A DNA stretch of 64,000 bases from Saprospiraceae bacterium (GTDB lineage Bacteria; Bacteroidota; Bacteroidia; Chitinophagales; Saprospiraceae): the NCBI GenBank assembly GCA_016714085.1, contig JADJNW010000004.1, positions 124,001 to 188,000 on the forward strand. Reading direction: 5' to 3'. Of this stretch, positions 19,588 to 27,241 are shown piece by piece. Made by a program: the position numbers and the translations under genes. Positions within the stretch are counted from its first letter, which is position 1. The number at the start of each line of letters is the position of its first letter. Below the pieces are notes generated by a model, which was given only the letters and a program-made list of their open reading frames with translations, made no database searches and had not been told where the DNA came from.

Positions 19588-19711
19588 GGATGATATTTGA
19601 CCAACAAAGGAACAAAATTTTATAATATTTGCACTCGACAAATCCAAACAAGTTTCGATATAAGGCGTTTGAACATTGGTGAGTTGATTTTGCTATCAAA
19701 AAATATTAAAT

Positions 19712-20182
19712 ATGTCGGTTAAGGTTGGCGAAAAAGCACCTGTATTCTCACTCTATTCTTCTGATAAAGAGCTGATTGCATTGGAAAATTTCAAGAGCAA
19801 AAAAGTGTTATTATTATTTTTTCCACTTGCTTTTACCAGTACGTGTACTGCCGAACTTTGTGCGATGCGAGACGATATTAGTAATTATAATAATTTGAAT
19901 ACTCAAATTCTTGCGATTTCAGTCGATTCGCCGCAAACGCTCAATCGTTTCAAACAGGATCAAAATTTAAATTTTACTTTATTGAGCGATTTTAACAAAG
20001 AGGTTTCCAGGATTTATGATGCTTTGTACGAAGAGTTTTCCCTTGGAATGAGAGGCGTATCCAAGCGTGCGGCATTTGTAATCGACAAAGAGGGAACGGT
20101 TCGTTACGCCGAAGTGTTGGAATCTGCGGGAGATTTGCCTAATTTTGAGGCCATCAAACAAATTTTAACAAAACTGAACTAA
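19712..20182 (+). CDS. Peroxiredoxin (AhpE/BCP-like)
   Basis: A 156-residue thiol peroxidase that reduces hydrogen peroxide and organic hydroperoxides. It has the fold start GEKAPVFSLYSSD and the peroxidatic Cys in FPLAFTSTCTAELCAMRDD (PxxxT/SxxC), with a second Cys five residues later as in BCP-type atypical 2-Cys enzymes, and the late RAAFVIDKEGTVRYAEV segment. Cytoplasmic; no signal peptide. It is read toward clpS. Confidence 0.92.
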   Translation: MSVKVGEKAPVFSLYSSDKELIALENFKSKKVLLLFFPLAFTSTCTAELCAMRDDISNYNNLNTQILAISVDSPQTLNRFKQDQNLNFTLLSDFNKEVSRIYDALYEEFSLGMRGVSKRAAFVIDKEGTVRYAEVLESAGDLPNFEAIKQILTKLN

Positions 20183-20212
20183 ATAAGAAATATGATATGC
20201 GAGATTAATTTT

Positions 20213-20247
20213 TCAAATTTCATATATCATATCTCAAATTTCATAAA
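20213..20247. repeat. Heptanucleotide array ending at the clpS start codon
   Basis: Five units (TCAAATT, TCATATA, TCATATC, TCAAATT, TCATAAA) run directly into the clpS ATG at 20248, so the ribosome-binding region itself is made of repeats. A partly complementary run (AAATATGATATGCGAGATT, about 20189-20207) sits just upstream, and the leader could fold into a hairpin. There is no Shine-Dalgarno, as is common in Bacteroidota. Confidence 0.7.
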
Positions 20248-20547
20248 ATGTTATACGATCTCTCTGTAGAAGAAATGGAAGAAGTGCTGGTGGAAGACGA
20301 AGTGTCGGAGACAGACATTGGAGACGTCGCGCATTTGATCGTGTATAATGACGACCATAATACTTTCGACTGGGTGATCCAATGTTTTATAGAAATTCTT
20401 GGGCATACGCCGGAACAATCAGAACAACTCGCCCTCATTATTCATTTCAAAGGCAAAGCCACCGTCAAAACCGCTCCCAAAAATGAGCTCAAACCCAAGA
20501 AAGACGCGCTTGTAGATCGAGGACTCTCGGCGGTAATTGAGGAATAA
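20248..20547 (+). CDS. clpS: ATP-dependent Clp protease adaptor ClpS
   Basis: A 99-residue N-end-rule adaptor that hands proteins with bulky N-terminal residues to the ClpAP or ClpCP machine. The signature is VYNDDHNTFDWVIQCF, with the Asp pair of the N-degron pocket, then a helix containing EQSEQLALIIHFKGKATVK and the final GLSAVIE. The acidic N-terminus (residues 5-25) is the flexible Clp-binding part. It is likely co-transcribed with the peroxiredoxin. Confidence 0.95.
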   Translation: MLYDLSVEEMEEVLVEDEVSETDIGDVAHLIVYNDDHNTFDWVIQCFIEILGHTPEQSEQLALIIHFKGKATVKTAPKNELKPKKDALVDRGLSAVIEE

Positions 20548-20564
20548 TTCTATTTACAAGTTAT

Positions 20565-21098
20565 TTAATTTATTTTATACGTTAGTAATAATACGCCGCT
20601 ATTATAAACTTTGGTATCCATTAAAGATAAGGATACGCTCTTTACACTATTGCCAAAAAGTGGAATGCCACGCCCAAATAGAGCCGGGTTGAGCTTTATT
20701 TTTAATTCATCTACCATATCATGTTCCAATAAAAAACCAGCAAAAGTGCCTCCACCGCATAAGTAAATATCGCTTCCTTCGCTAGCTTTGAGCTGTTTAA
20801 TAAAATTAATATAATCGTTACTAATAATATGTACATTTTCATGCGCTTTATCAAACTCTAAGCTTTCAGAAAATATATAATGTTTCATATGTGGATATGC
20901 AGGCTGTCCAGGCTGTAGCCCATACTGATAGCCGAATTCATAGGTATTTCTACCCATAATAACCGTATCATAATCTTTTAAATGCTCTAAATAATCAGGA
21001 ATATGATCGCCTTCCTCCAGGAAACCTCCAATCGAGCCATCTTCTTGCGCAATATAATGATCAAGCGAAGTCGCTACGTGATAAATAATTTTTCGCAT
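20565..21098 (-). CDS. Dihydrofolate-reductase-like protein (RibD C-terminal family)
   Basis: A 177-residue protein with the start IIYHVATSLDHYIAQEDGSIGGF, then DTVIMGRNTYEFG and SDIYLCGGGTFAGFLLEHDMVDEL, which match the RibD C-terminal/DHFR superfamily used by many small NADPH-dependent reductases. The fold is clear. The substrate is not known, and these stand-alone genes are usually not in riboflavin operons. It converges with clpS, with stops 18 bp apart. Confidence 0.88.
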   Translation of the reverse strand: MRKIIYHVATSLDHYIAQEDGSIGGFLEEGDHIPDYLEHLKDYDTVIMGRNTYEFGYQYGLQPGQPAYPHMKHYIFSESLEFDKAHENVHIISNDYINFIKQLKASEGSDIYLCGGGTFAGFLLEHDMVDELKIKLNPALFGRGIPLFGNSVKSVSLSLMDTKVYNSGVLLLTYKIN

Positions 21099-21124
21099 TA
21101 TATTATGTCCCAGGTATAATTATG

Positions 21125-22796
21125 CTACTTCACCCATTTCCCTTGCGCAAAAATGCTATCCTTGTTCCAGGTTGGGCGCGCCGGGTCACTGGCGGTCAAA
21201 TAACTTATTAAAAAATTCAGTTTTACATAAGTTTGCCCCCCTTCAAAATTAAAAGAATCATTTAGTTCGTCAGAAGGCTTATGATAATGATTTTGTGTAA
21301 AATCCTTGATTTTTGCATCAAGTTCCTCGCTAGAACCTTTTGCTTTTAAACCATATTTAATATGTAAAGCCGGAATGCCCTGCAATACAAAATTATATTG
21401 ATCGCTACGTACAAAGCGCACTTCTTGCGGCATATGATCTTGCATTACTTCCAAGCCAAGTTGATTGGCAGCGGATTTTACATTTTCCATTAAGCTCGAA
21501 TGCTCGGCACCCAAAGGCACCACACCCAGCAATGGCGCGATCAGCGTGGGCATATCGGTATTGACATCGGCGACAATTTTATCTTTAGGCACCGTAGGAT
21601 TATTTGAAAAATATAATGATCCCAGCAAGCCCATTTCTTCAGCGGTGACCATCACAAATAAGACAGAACGCTTGGGTTTATTGGTTTTCAACTGCGTATA
21701 TAATTTTGCAATTTCTAATAAACTCGCCACACCCGAAGCATTATCATGTGCACCATTATAAATAGAATCACCTTCTATAGGTCGACCTACACCAACGTGA
21801 TCCAAGTGCGCGGTATGCACGACATATTCATTTTTTTAATTTTGAATCAACGCCAGGAATTTTACCAATTACATTATAACTTTCGATTTCTTCATAAGAA
21901 GTAACAGTATGTGCTTTCAATGTACCAGGAATTATTACATTATTATTACTATTGTATAATATAGCTGCCAATTCTTTTGCAGATTTATCAGGTTGCCCCA
22001 TTAATTTTCCGAGTCCCTCCCAACTTAAAGACGCTACAAATTTTAATGCCGGATAAGGATTATAATATTTTTTATTAGATTTTACATTTGGCAAAACCAC
22101 ACCACGCGCACCACGTGCCGCCTGCTCGGCAGAGCGACTAAAATTACTATTACCAACATTAATAGAAGGCAGCAACAGCACACCAACCGCTCCATGCTTG
22201 TAAGCCATGTCCAATTTGGTATTTTGTCGACCAAGATGCGCCGTTTCAGTGCTGCCAAATTTATCTTCAGGTACTCGATCTAATAATATTACAATTTTTC
22301 CTTTTACATCAAGATTTTTATAATCATTATGACCTATTTTCGCCGCATCAATTCCAAAACCAGCAAATACAATCGGCGCTTCGACCTTATTTTCTTTTTT
22401 ATTAAAATCGCCCCGAAAAGCATAATCCTTCCCATGTTCCAATGTTTGTTCACCATTTCCGGTTTTCAGTATCAGGGAAGAGGCGGCAGCATTAGGCTTC
22501 GCGGTGCGAATGATTACTTTTTGACGGTAAGAACCCTTTTCCCCGGCAGGCTGCAATCCTAGCTTACTATATTGAGATTCAACGTATTGTACCGCTGTCT
22601 CAAAACCCGGCGTGCCTGGCAATCGCCCAAGCAAGGCATCATCGGCAAGATAAGCAATATGTGCTTTCATCGCATCGCCAGAAGCTTTATCCAGACAGGC
22701 TTTCACTTCTTCCGGGATGCTTTTTTGTGCTGAAAGTGAATACGTGCAAAATAATGATAATAGGATGAAATATCTTGTCAATAATAGATTTTTCAT
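21125..22796 (-). CDS. M28 family zinc aminopeptidase, frameshifted in a run of seven A
   Basis: About 556 residues when two frames are joined. From the ATG at 22796 a signal peptide (hydrophobic to SLSAQ, about residue 24) precedes a protease-associated domain, and the first frame stops after GVDSKLKK. One more A in the A7 run at about 21829-21835 (minus strand) gives KNEYVVHTAHLDHVG and the rest. Two-zinc peptidase ligands are present after the shift: HLDH, HDNASG, EEMGLLGS and the late His in QNHYHKP. The protein would be a periplasmic or secreted aminopeptidase that trims peptides. The homopolymer location makes a sequencing indel the best explanation. Confidence 0.88.
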
Positions 22797-22891
22797 GTTG
22801 TATTGGATTTGTGTATGAACTCCACAAAATATGGTAATTGTAAGACAGTTTTTATGTTCTTTTTTTTCCACTTTTCCCTACATTTGTCGCT

Positions 22892-24331
22892 ATGCAAAAT
22901 GTGGGACTCCGCATATCAAAATCATCGCAATGGCTATTTTATGGCTTCAGCGCTATTACGCTCTTGAGTCTTTTTATGGCTGTTATTACACAACTTTATT
23001 ATATTATAGCGCTTCCGGCATTTTTACTATTGATATATTTTACAATCGTTGATTTTAGAGCTATTTTCTTTATACTCTTGGCATTCATTCCTTTATCTAC
23101 TGAAATTATTCTACCCAATGGTTTTGGCACCGATTTGCCCACAGAGCCTATCATTGTTGGATTGATGATGGTGTACTTGCTATTTGTGTCTCGCCACAGC
23201 GAACGCATGGAGGCAGGCTTTTTTCGACATCCAATAACGACTTTATTATATTTACATTTTGGTTGGATATTAATAACAACGCTTACTTCCAGTCTGTTTT
23301 TTATTTCTTTTAAATATCTTTTAGCAAAATTCTGGTATATTATTACATTCTACTTCCTGGCAGGGATGCTGGTGCGTAAAGAACGCGACGTTCGACAAGT
23401 ATTTTGGTTTATTTTTATACCCTTGATGGTTACGATATTTTATTCACTTGCCAAGCATTCAGCTTATGGATTTTCCTTTGAATCGGTCTTTCGGGTATTA
23501 CATCCTTTTTATCGAAATCATGTAGCATATGCGGCGATCCTGGCAACATTTGTACCATTTCTTTGGTTTGCCCGGCAATGGTATCCGATATTTAGTTTCA
23601 AATGGTTATTATTGGCAGGATCATTATTAATTGTATTAATTGCGATTCAATTATCTTACACACGGGCGGCTTATGCGGCAATTTTTATTGCAATGGGCGC
23701 TTATTTTATTATACGATTTAAATTAATGAAATACGCTTTAGCTGCTGCAACTATTGCTGCTATTGCTTTGGTGACTTATTTAGTCGCCAACAACCGTTAT
23801 TTAGAATTTGCACCGAATTATGAGCAAACCATTACACATACAGACTTTAATAATTTGCTGGAGGCTACCTATCAATTAGAAGATATTTCCACGATGGAGC
23901 GCGTATTTCGCTGGGTGGCAGCAGGTTATATGAGTAAAGAAAAACCAATTTTTGGCTTTGGCCCTGGCAATTTTTATAGTTTTTATTGGCCTTATACCGT
24001 GAATAGTTTTGAAACGTATGTAAGTGATAATCCTGAAAGATCAGGCATTCATAGTTATTACTTGATGGTGCTGGTAGAACAAGGCTATACTGGGCTTATT
24101 ATTTACCTGGCGCTGTTATTTTATATTCTCATCAGAGGAGAGCAAATATATCATAAAATACAAAATATTCGTAAAAAACAGATTGTAATGATCGCTTTAT
24201 TGATGATAATTATTATTTCTGCATTACAATTAATTAATGATTTATTAGAAACAGATAAAATCGGACCTTTATTTTTTATGGCTATGGCAATTTTAGTGAA
24301 TATGGATGTGGAGAGTAAGGAGCAGACGTAA
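22892..24331 (+). CDS. O-antigen ligase/polymerase family membrane protein
   Basis: A 479-residue protein with about eleven hydrophobic helices and a long non-membrane loop near residues 300-380. The loop carries RVFRWVAAGYMSKEKPIFGFGPGNFYSFY and IHSYYLMVLVEQGYTGL, the Wzy_C pattern (G-x-G-x-x-N-F and H-N/S-x-x-L) of O-antigen ligases and polymerases. These join or polymerise lipid-linked glycans on the periplasmic face. The gene is alone and divergent from the peptidase gene. A TACATTTG box (22879-22886) lies only 5 bp before the ATG, so if it is a true -7 element the mRNA would be almost leaderless. Confidence 0.88.
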   Translation: MQNVGLRISKSSQWLFYGFSAITLLSLFMAVITQLYYIIALPAFLLLIYFTIVDFRAIFFILLAFIPLSTEIILPNGFGTDLPTEPIIVGLMMVYLLFVSRHSERMEAGFFRHPITTLLYLHFGWILITTLTSSLFFISFKYLLAKFWYIITFYFLAGMLVRKERDVRQVFWFIFIPLMVTIFYSLAKHSAYGFSFESVFRVLHPFYRNHVAYAAILATFVPFLWFARQWYPIFSFKWLLLAGSLLIVLIAIQLSYTRAAYAAIFIAMGAYFIIRFKLMKYALAAATIAAIALVTYLVANNRYLEFAPNYEQTITHTDFNNLLEATYQLEDISTMERVFRWVAAGYMSKEKPIFGFGPGNFYSFYWPYTVNSFETYVSDNPERSGIHSYYLMVLVEQGYTGLIIYLALLFYILIRGEQIYHKIQNIRKKQIVMIALLMIIIISALQLINDLLETDKIGPLFFMAMAILVNMDVESKEQT

Positions 24332-24370
24332 AGGGTTTTCATTTTCACCTCACTGAATTTCCAAAACAAA

Positions 24371-24401
24371 AGCCCCGATACTTTCGCATCGAGGCTTTTT
24401 T
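24371..24401. terminator. Intrinsic terminator, probably the displaced tRNA-Asn terminator
   Basis: AGCCCCGAT (24371-24379) pairs with ATCGAGGCT (24388-24396) with one mismatch, flanked by A- and T-runs on both sides, so it works in both directions. It ends the O-antigen ligase transcript. It also lies immediately beyond attL, so before the element integrated it would have stood just after the 3' end of the tRNA-Asn gene. Confidence 0.75.
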
Positions 24402-24403
24402 GC

Positions 24404-24421
24404 TGCGCCCCCTCTTGGGCT
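24404..24421. repeat. attL of the integrative element
   Basis: The left 18-bp copy of the tRNA-Asn 3' end. It stands alone, without the rest of the tRNA, next to the terminator at 24371-24401. Confidence 0.85.
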
Positions 24422-24494
24422 ACCTTTTTCTTTTTAATTCGCTAATATACAATTGATTAAGCGACAAAATGTGAAGTTTTTGAAGAAAAAAAAG

Positions 24495-24519
24495 AAAAGC
24501 TATCATAGTGATAGCTTTT
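24495..24519. terminator. Terminator of the element's leftward operon
   Basis: A perfect 11-bp stem (AAAAGCTATCA at 24495-24505, TGATAGCTTTT at 24509-24519) with a 3-nt loop, flanked by A-rich DNA. It is 42 bp past the last leftward gene (stop at 24561) and ends in a T-run on both strands. Confidence 0.85.
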
Positions 24520-24560
24520 GCAATGAAATATCAAAGAATGTGAGCATTGGAGAAAATAAA

Positions 24561-25020
24561 TTACTTCTTGACAAAAAGGAAGTATAAAACGATTAAACCC
24601 AAGACAATACCTCCACCGATCCAAAGCCATTTTGTTCCACTACCTCCTGGGCTGCTTTCGGGGTAATCTTCGTAATAATACCCTCCTGCATCTGGTAATG
24701 TACCATCTGCTTGGCTTCCGCCAGCACCGGGAAGTGGGAGGTACTGACGGAGATGATGGAGTGCGTTGGCGTTGGATTTCTTGAAATTGTGCATAAGTAT
24801 AACCGGTATCAGGACATGGATCATATCCATATTTTAACATAAAATCAAGGTCACTCATATAAGTGCCAGAGCAAAGAAAATCTTCCCTTGTTAGCTCATG
24901 CCGATTATAGCAAGCATCTTTGCATGGATCGACTAATTCCGGCGCATTTGCGGAAAACCAAGTTCTACAACGCCCATAGCACTTATTTCTATTATCGCTC
25001 AAATCTTTTTTCTTGCCCAT
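24561..25020 (-). CDS. Cys-rich protein with twin CX3C and C-terminal membrane anchor, frameshifted
   Basis: About 152 residues after joining two frames; the shift is between about 24735 and 24765. The N-terminal half has six cysteines including two CX3C pairs (KCYGRC and PCKDAC, about residues 13-38), a helix-loop-helix pattern that usually forms two disulfides. A Pro/Gly/Tyr-rich linker (GAGGSQADGT...SPGGSG) follows, then one C-terminal membrane helix (WLWIGGGIVLGLIVLYFLF) ending in KK. No signal peptide is visible. The layout (disulfide domain, flexible glycine linker, C-terminal anchor) recalls phage adsorption proteins or spike anchors, but I recognise no family. It is the last gene of the element's operon. 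Confidence 0.6.
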
Positions 25021-25063
25021 ATTTTCAAAGCTTTATGTTTAAAGAAAAATTATTCTAAAAAGA

Positions 25064-25089
25064 AGCTACTTCTTATAGTCGAAGTAGCT
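25064..25089. terminator. Hairpin between two element genes
   Basis: A perfect 9-bp stem, AGCTACTTC (25064-25072) with GAAGTAGCT (25081-25089), and an 8-nt loop, in the 148-bp gap between the lysozyme-like gene and the Cys-rich gene. The downstream strand is AT-rich but lacks a clean T-run, so it may be an attenuator rather than a full terminator. Confidence 0.5.
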
Positions 25090-25168
25090 CAAATAGCTTA
25101 ACATGAGAATATTCGATATAGTACTAATTTCTTATTTGATTGTTTCGTAGTATCTTTTGCCTTAGCTC

Positions 25169-25813
25169 CTATTGATATTCCGTTTTTTGAAACATCGCCA
25201 TTAATAATCTCCCTTGCATGGACCAGTCCGTTCGATAACTGTTGAAATACTTTGCAAGGCTTTTACCTCGGAAAGAACCATTTACCATCCCATAAACTGC
25301 AATTTTAGCAGCAATTTCCGACTGAATAGCCAAATTAGGGTTTCCAACCAAATCAATACCGAGTAACTTTGAAAATTTGTTATAATTACTTCTTCCCGTA
25401 ATTTGAATATAGCCACGTCCTCGAAAACGATAGCCGTCACCAGGCTGTGTATTTCCTAAGTCTTTACGATTTTCATACTTATCAAAATACGAGCGATCTC
25501 CAAGCTCTGTCATCAAATCGCCTAAACGACTTTCGTGTTCAGCGCTTGCAAAAACGTACGCAAGTTTTCGTATATCTCCATCTCCAATTCTTGCAAACTC
25601 CTTTGTTAGTAGCTCAATTGCCTCCAAATTAGTTGAGTTTAATTGTTCTACTGTCTTCATTTTTTCAACAATCCTTTGAAAATCAACATCACCCTTGCCA
25701 GTTAATGATCTTAGAAAAGAATCTATTTTTCCTAACCAACCCTCCCGATCAGCGAGAAATAAAAGAATAATCACGAAACCAAAAATTATAATATACTCAT
25801 TAGTACGATTCAT
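25169..25813 (-). CDS. Membrane-anchored GH19-like lysozyme/endolysin
   Basis: A 214-residue protein. Residues 6-22 form a membrane segment (YIIIFGFVIILLFLADR), then a short spacer leads to a glycoside hydrolase 19/chitinase-like domain. This shows as YVFASAEHESRLGDLMTE, with a likely catalytic Glu, then YRFRGRGYIQITGRSNY, the family's most conserved stretch, and a late helical part. Bacterial and phage members cut peptidoglycan. A signal anchor and no cleavage site would leave it tethered, either in the host inner membrane or in a virion membrane. It is in the leftward operon with peptidoglycan-binding and annexin-like proteins that share the same anchored design. Confidence 0.82.
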   Translation of the reverse strand: MNRTNEYIIIFGFVIILLFLADREGWLGKIDSFLRSLTGKGDVDFQRIVEKMKTVEQLNSTNLEAIELLTKEFARIGDGDIRKLAYVFASAEHESRLGDLMTELGDRSYFDKYENRKDLGNTQPGDGYRFRGRGYIQITGRSNYNKFSKLLGIDLVGNPNLAIQSEIAAKIAVYGMVNGSFRGKSLAKYFNSYRTDWSMQGRLLMAMFQKTEYQ

Positions 25814-25823
25814 GAAATCATCT

Positions 25824-26280
25824 TTACAACCCCAGATTATTCAACCTTTCTAAGACCTTTTTCTTTTTGCCAACAACTTCAGTTCGGTAGAAAGCAATGA
25901 TTTCCGCATCTACTTGCTTTCGTAAGGTATCGTATCTTTGACCCCGGTATTTTTGTAACCAAGCATTATGCACTTCACGAAGTTCATTGTCATTGTATGT
26001 AATAATAATATCAAAAGCTTGGACATCCTCTCCTAATCCATCCCATGTATTATTTAACAGTGTTCTAATTTTTACAGCTTCATTTGTAGCATTAAAGCCA
26101 GGGCTTTGGTGGCGGGCTATTGCGATCTGGAGGAACTTCTTCGGCTCCCTTCTTGCTCAGGAGGATATCTAATCGCTTTGCGATAAAATATAAAAGAATA
26201 AGAACCACAACAACAATGATGAAATTTGTTGCAGTTTTCTGATACGGCATTGGTATGAATGAAGGATAAAAACCTTGCAT
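25824..26280 (-). CDS. Membrane-anchored protein with annexin-like repeat, frameshifted
   Basis: The ATG at 26280 starts MQGFYPSFIPMPYQ, then a membrane helix (about residues 19-36) and a charged and Pro-rich spacer. The frame then stops after PPPKPWL, but a one-base shift near 26096-26110 opens a further 95 codons to a stop at 25824. That second part reads TWDGLGEDVQAFDIII, ELREVHNAWLQKYRG, YDTLRKQVDAEI, close to the annexin repeat pattern (GLGTDE...I, then QR..I...Y, then L...E). Annexin repeats bind membranes through calcium, though the usual Asp/Glu cap is only partly kept. Its first 10 residues closely match those of the next upstream gene. The function is unknown; a membrane or virion structural role is inference. 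Confidence 0.6.
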
Positions 26281-26291
26281 TTTTTATAGAT

Positions 26292-26749
26292 TTATACTAA
26301 GTCAATAAATTTTAATGGAATCTGCGAATAACGTCTTAAAGAAATTTCAACTACATTTTTGACATTCCAAAGAGCGTCCTTTGTTTTTTGCCCAAAGATT
26401 CCATCTATTGAACCTACGGGGTTGAGCTTTTTTCCAGTTAAATTAAAAATCAACTTTATATCACTATCCAAATTCCTTTGAAGCTGTTTTACTTCCTCTC
26501 CTCTACTACCTGTTTTTAGCCATTTATCAACATTCAAGGCACTTGTATTGACAGGAGACGGAATATTACTTGATGGGATACCAGGTGCTTCATCCTCATG
26601 CGGAGGTAATTCTGCATCTTCTTCTTTCTTGCCCCACCATCCTTGAGACCTTCCTGCTAAGTAGATCACAATTGCTATGCCGATAACAACGAGAATACCA
26701 ATTGTCCTCGTGATTGTATAGGCATAAATGGGGGATAAAAATTTTGCAT
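26292..26749 (-). CDS. Membrane-anchored peptidoglycan-binding protein, frameshifted
   Basis: About 152 residues from the ATG at 26749: MQNFYPPFMP, then after a one-base shift (about 26720) a membrane helix (IGILVVIGIAIVIYLAG), an acidic Pro-rich linker, and a C-terminal peptidoglycan-binding domain of the PF01471 type (WLKTGSRGEEVKQLQRNL, then IDGIFGQKTKDAL). The N-terminal MQxFYPxFxP leader is shared with the annexin-like neighbour, which points to a common sorting or anchoring signal. The stop is 12 bp before the next ATG, so the genes are an operon. A likely role is holding a wall-degrading unit to peptidoglycan. Confidence 0.68.
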
Positions 26750-26780
26750 AATGTTAATTTAATGCGCTGTTTTTTAAAAA

Positions 26781-26798
26781 GCTGCCCTTTCGAGCAGC
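26781..26798 (-). terminator. Short stem with T-run on the minus strand
   Basis: GCTGC (26781-26785) pairs with GCAGC (26794-26798), followed on the minus strand by TTTTTAAAAAAC. It stands between the 41-codon membrane gene and the peptidoglycan-binding gene and may lower expression of distal genes. Confidence 0.5.
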
Positions 26799-26827
26799 CC
26801 AATTAAAATGTGTATCAATACAAGTTC

Positions 26828-26953
26828 TTAGTTCTTAGGATCAATGTCAATTTTAAATCTCTTACTTACGTAAGCAATCAGCACGATTGCGCAGATAGTG
26901 AATGCCAAATATTGTGCAGGCTTCGTTTGTAATATCAGAATTAACCTTTCCAA
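26828..26953 (-). CDS. 41-residue single-helix membrane protein
   Basis: A small frame starting at TTG 4 bp after the upstream stop and ending at 26828. It reads a short amphipathic start, QTKPAQYL, one membrane helix (AFTICAIVLIAYV), and a charged tail SKRFKIDIDPKN. Size and layout resemble small phage coat or membrane proteins, but there is no sequence signature, and the TTG start has no ATG alternative. Support is from operon position and clean membrane topology only. Confidence 0.4.
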   Translation of the reverse strand: MERLILILQTKPAQYLAFTICAIVLIAYVSKRFKIDIDPKN

Positions 26954-26956
26954 GAT

Positions 26957-27241
26957 TTACGATTTGGACTTACCTATGGATGAAGCTTGAAACGATTCTC
27001 CCAGTTTCGCGGTTTCTGGATGCTTATAACCACCCCAAAATGAGGGTTGCGCACTTTCTACTAATTGTTCACCTATCTTGAACCGAAGCCAACTTTGAAG
27101 GTTTTTGAAAGGCTCTTCATTGTTTGCTTTTCGCTGACGGTTGACGTAGTCGAGCATATTGTCCAAATGAAAATATTCGCCTCGATCAAACACCATTTCA
27201 AAAGAACGACCGTTTACAAATTGCACGTTCTCGCAAATCAT
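26957..27241 (-). CDS. Unknown protein, weakly KilA-N-like
   Basis: A 94-residue protein from the ATG at 27241, overlapping the end of the upstream gene by 44 bp in another frame. It reads RSFEMVFDRGEYFHLDNML, then FKNLQSWLRFKIGEQLVES and FWGGYKHPETAKLGE. The order (a tyrosine/leucine start, W.R....., then GG.. H P) loosely follows the KilA-N DNA-binding domain of phage regulators, but it is short and I would not assign it firmly. It could also be the C-terminal part of the upstream protein if that gene carries a frameshift. Confidence 0.45.
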   Translation of the reverse strand: MICENVQFVNGRSFEMVFDRGEYFHLDNMLDYVNRQRKANNEEPFKNLQSWLRFKIGEQLVESAQPSFWGGYKHPETAKLGESFQASSIGKSKS

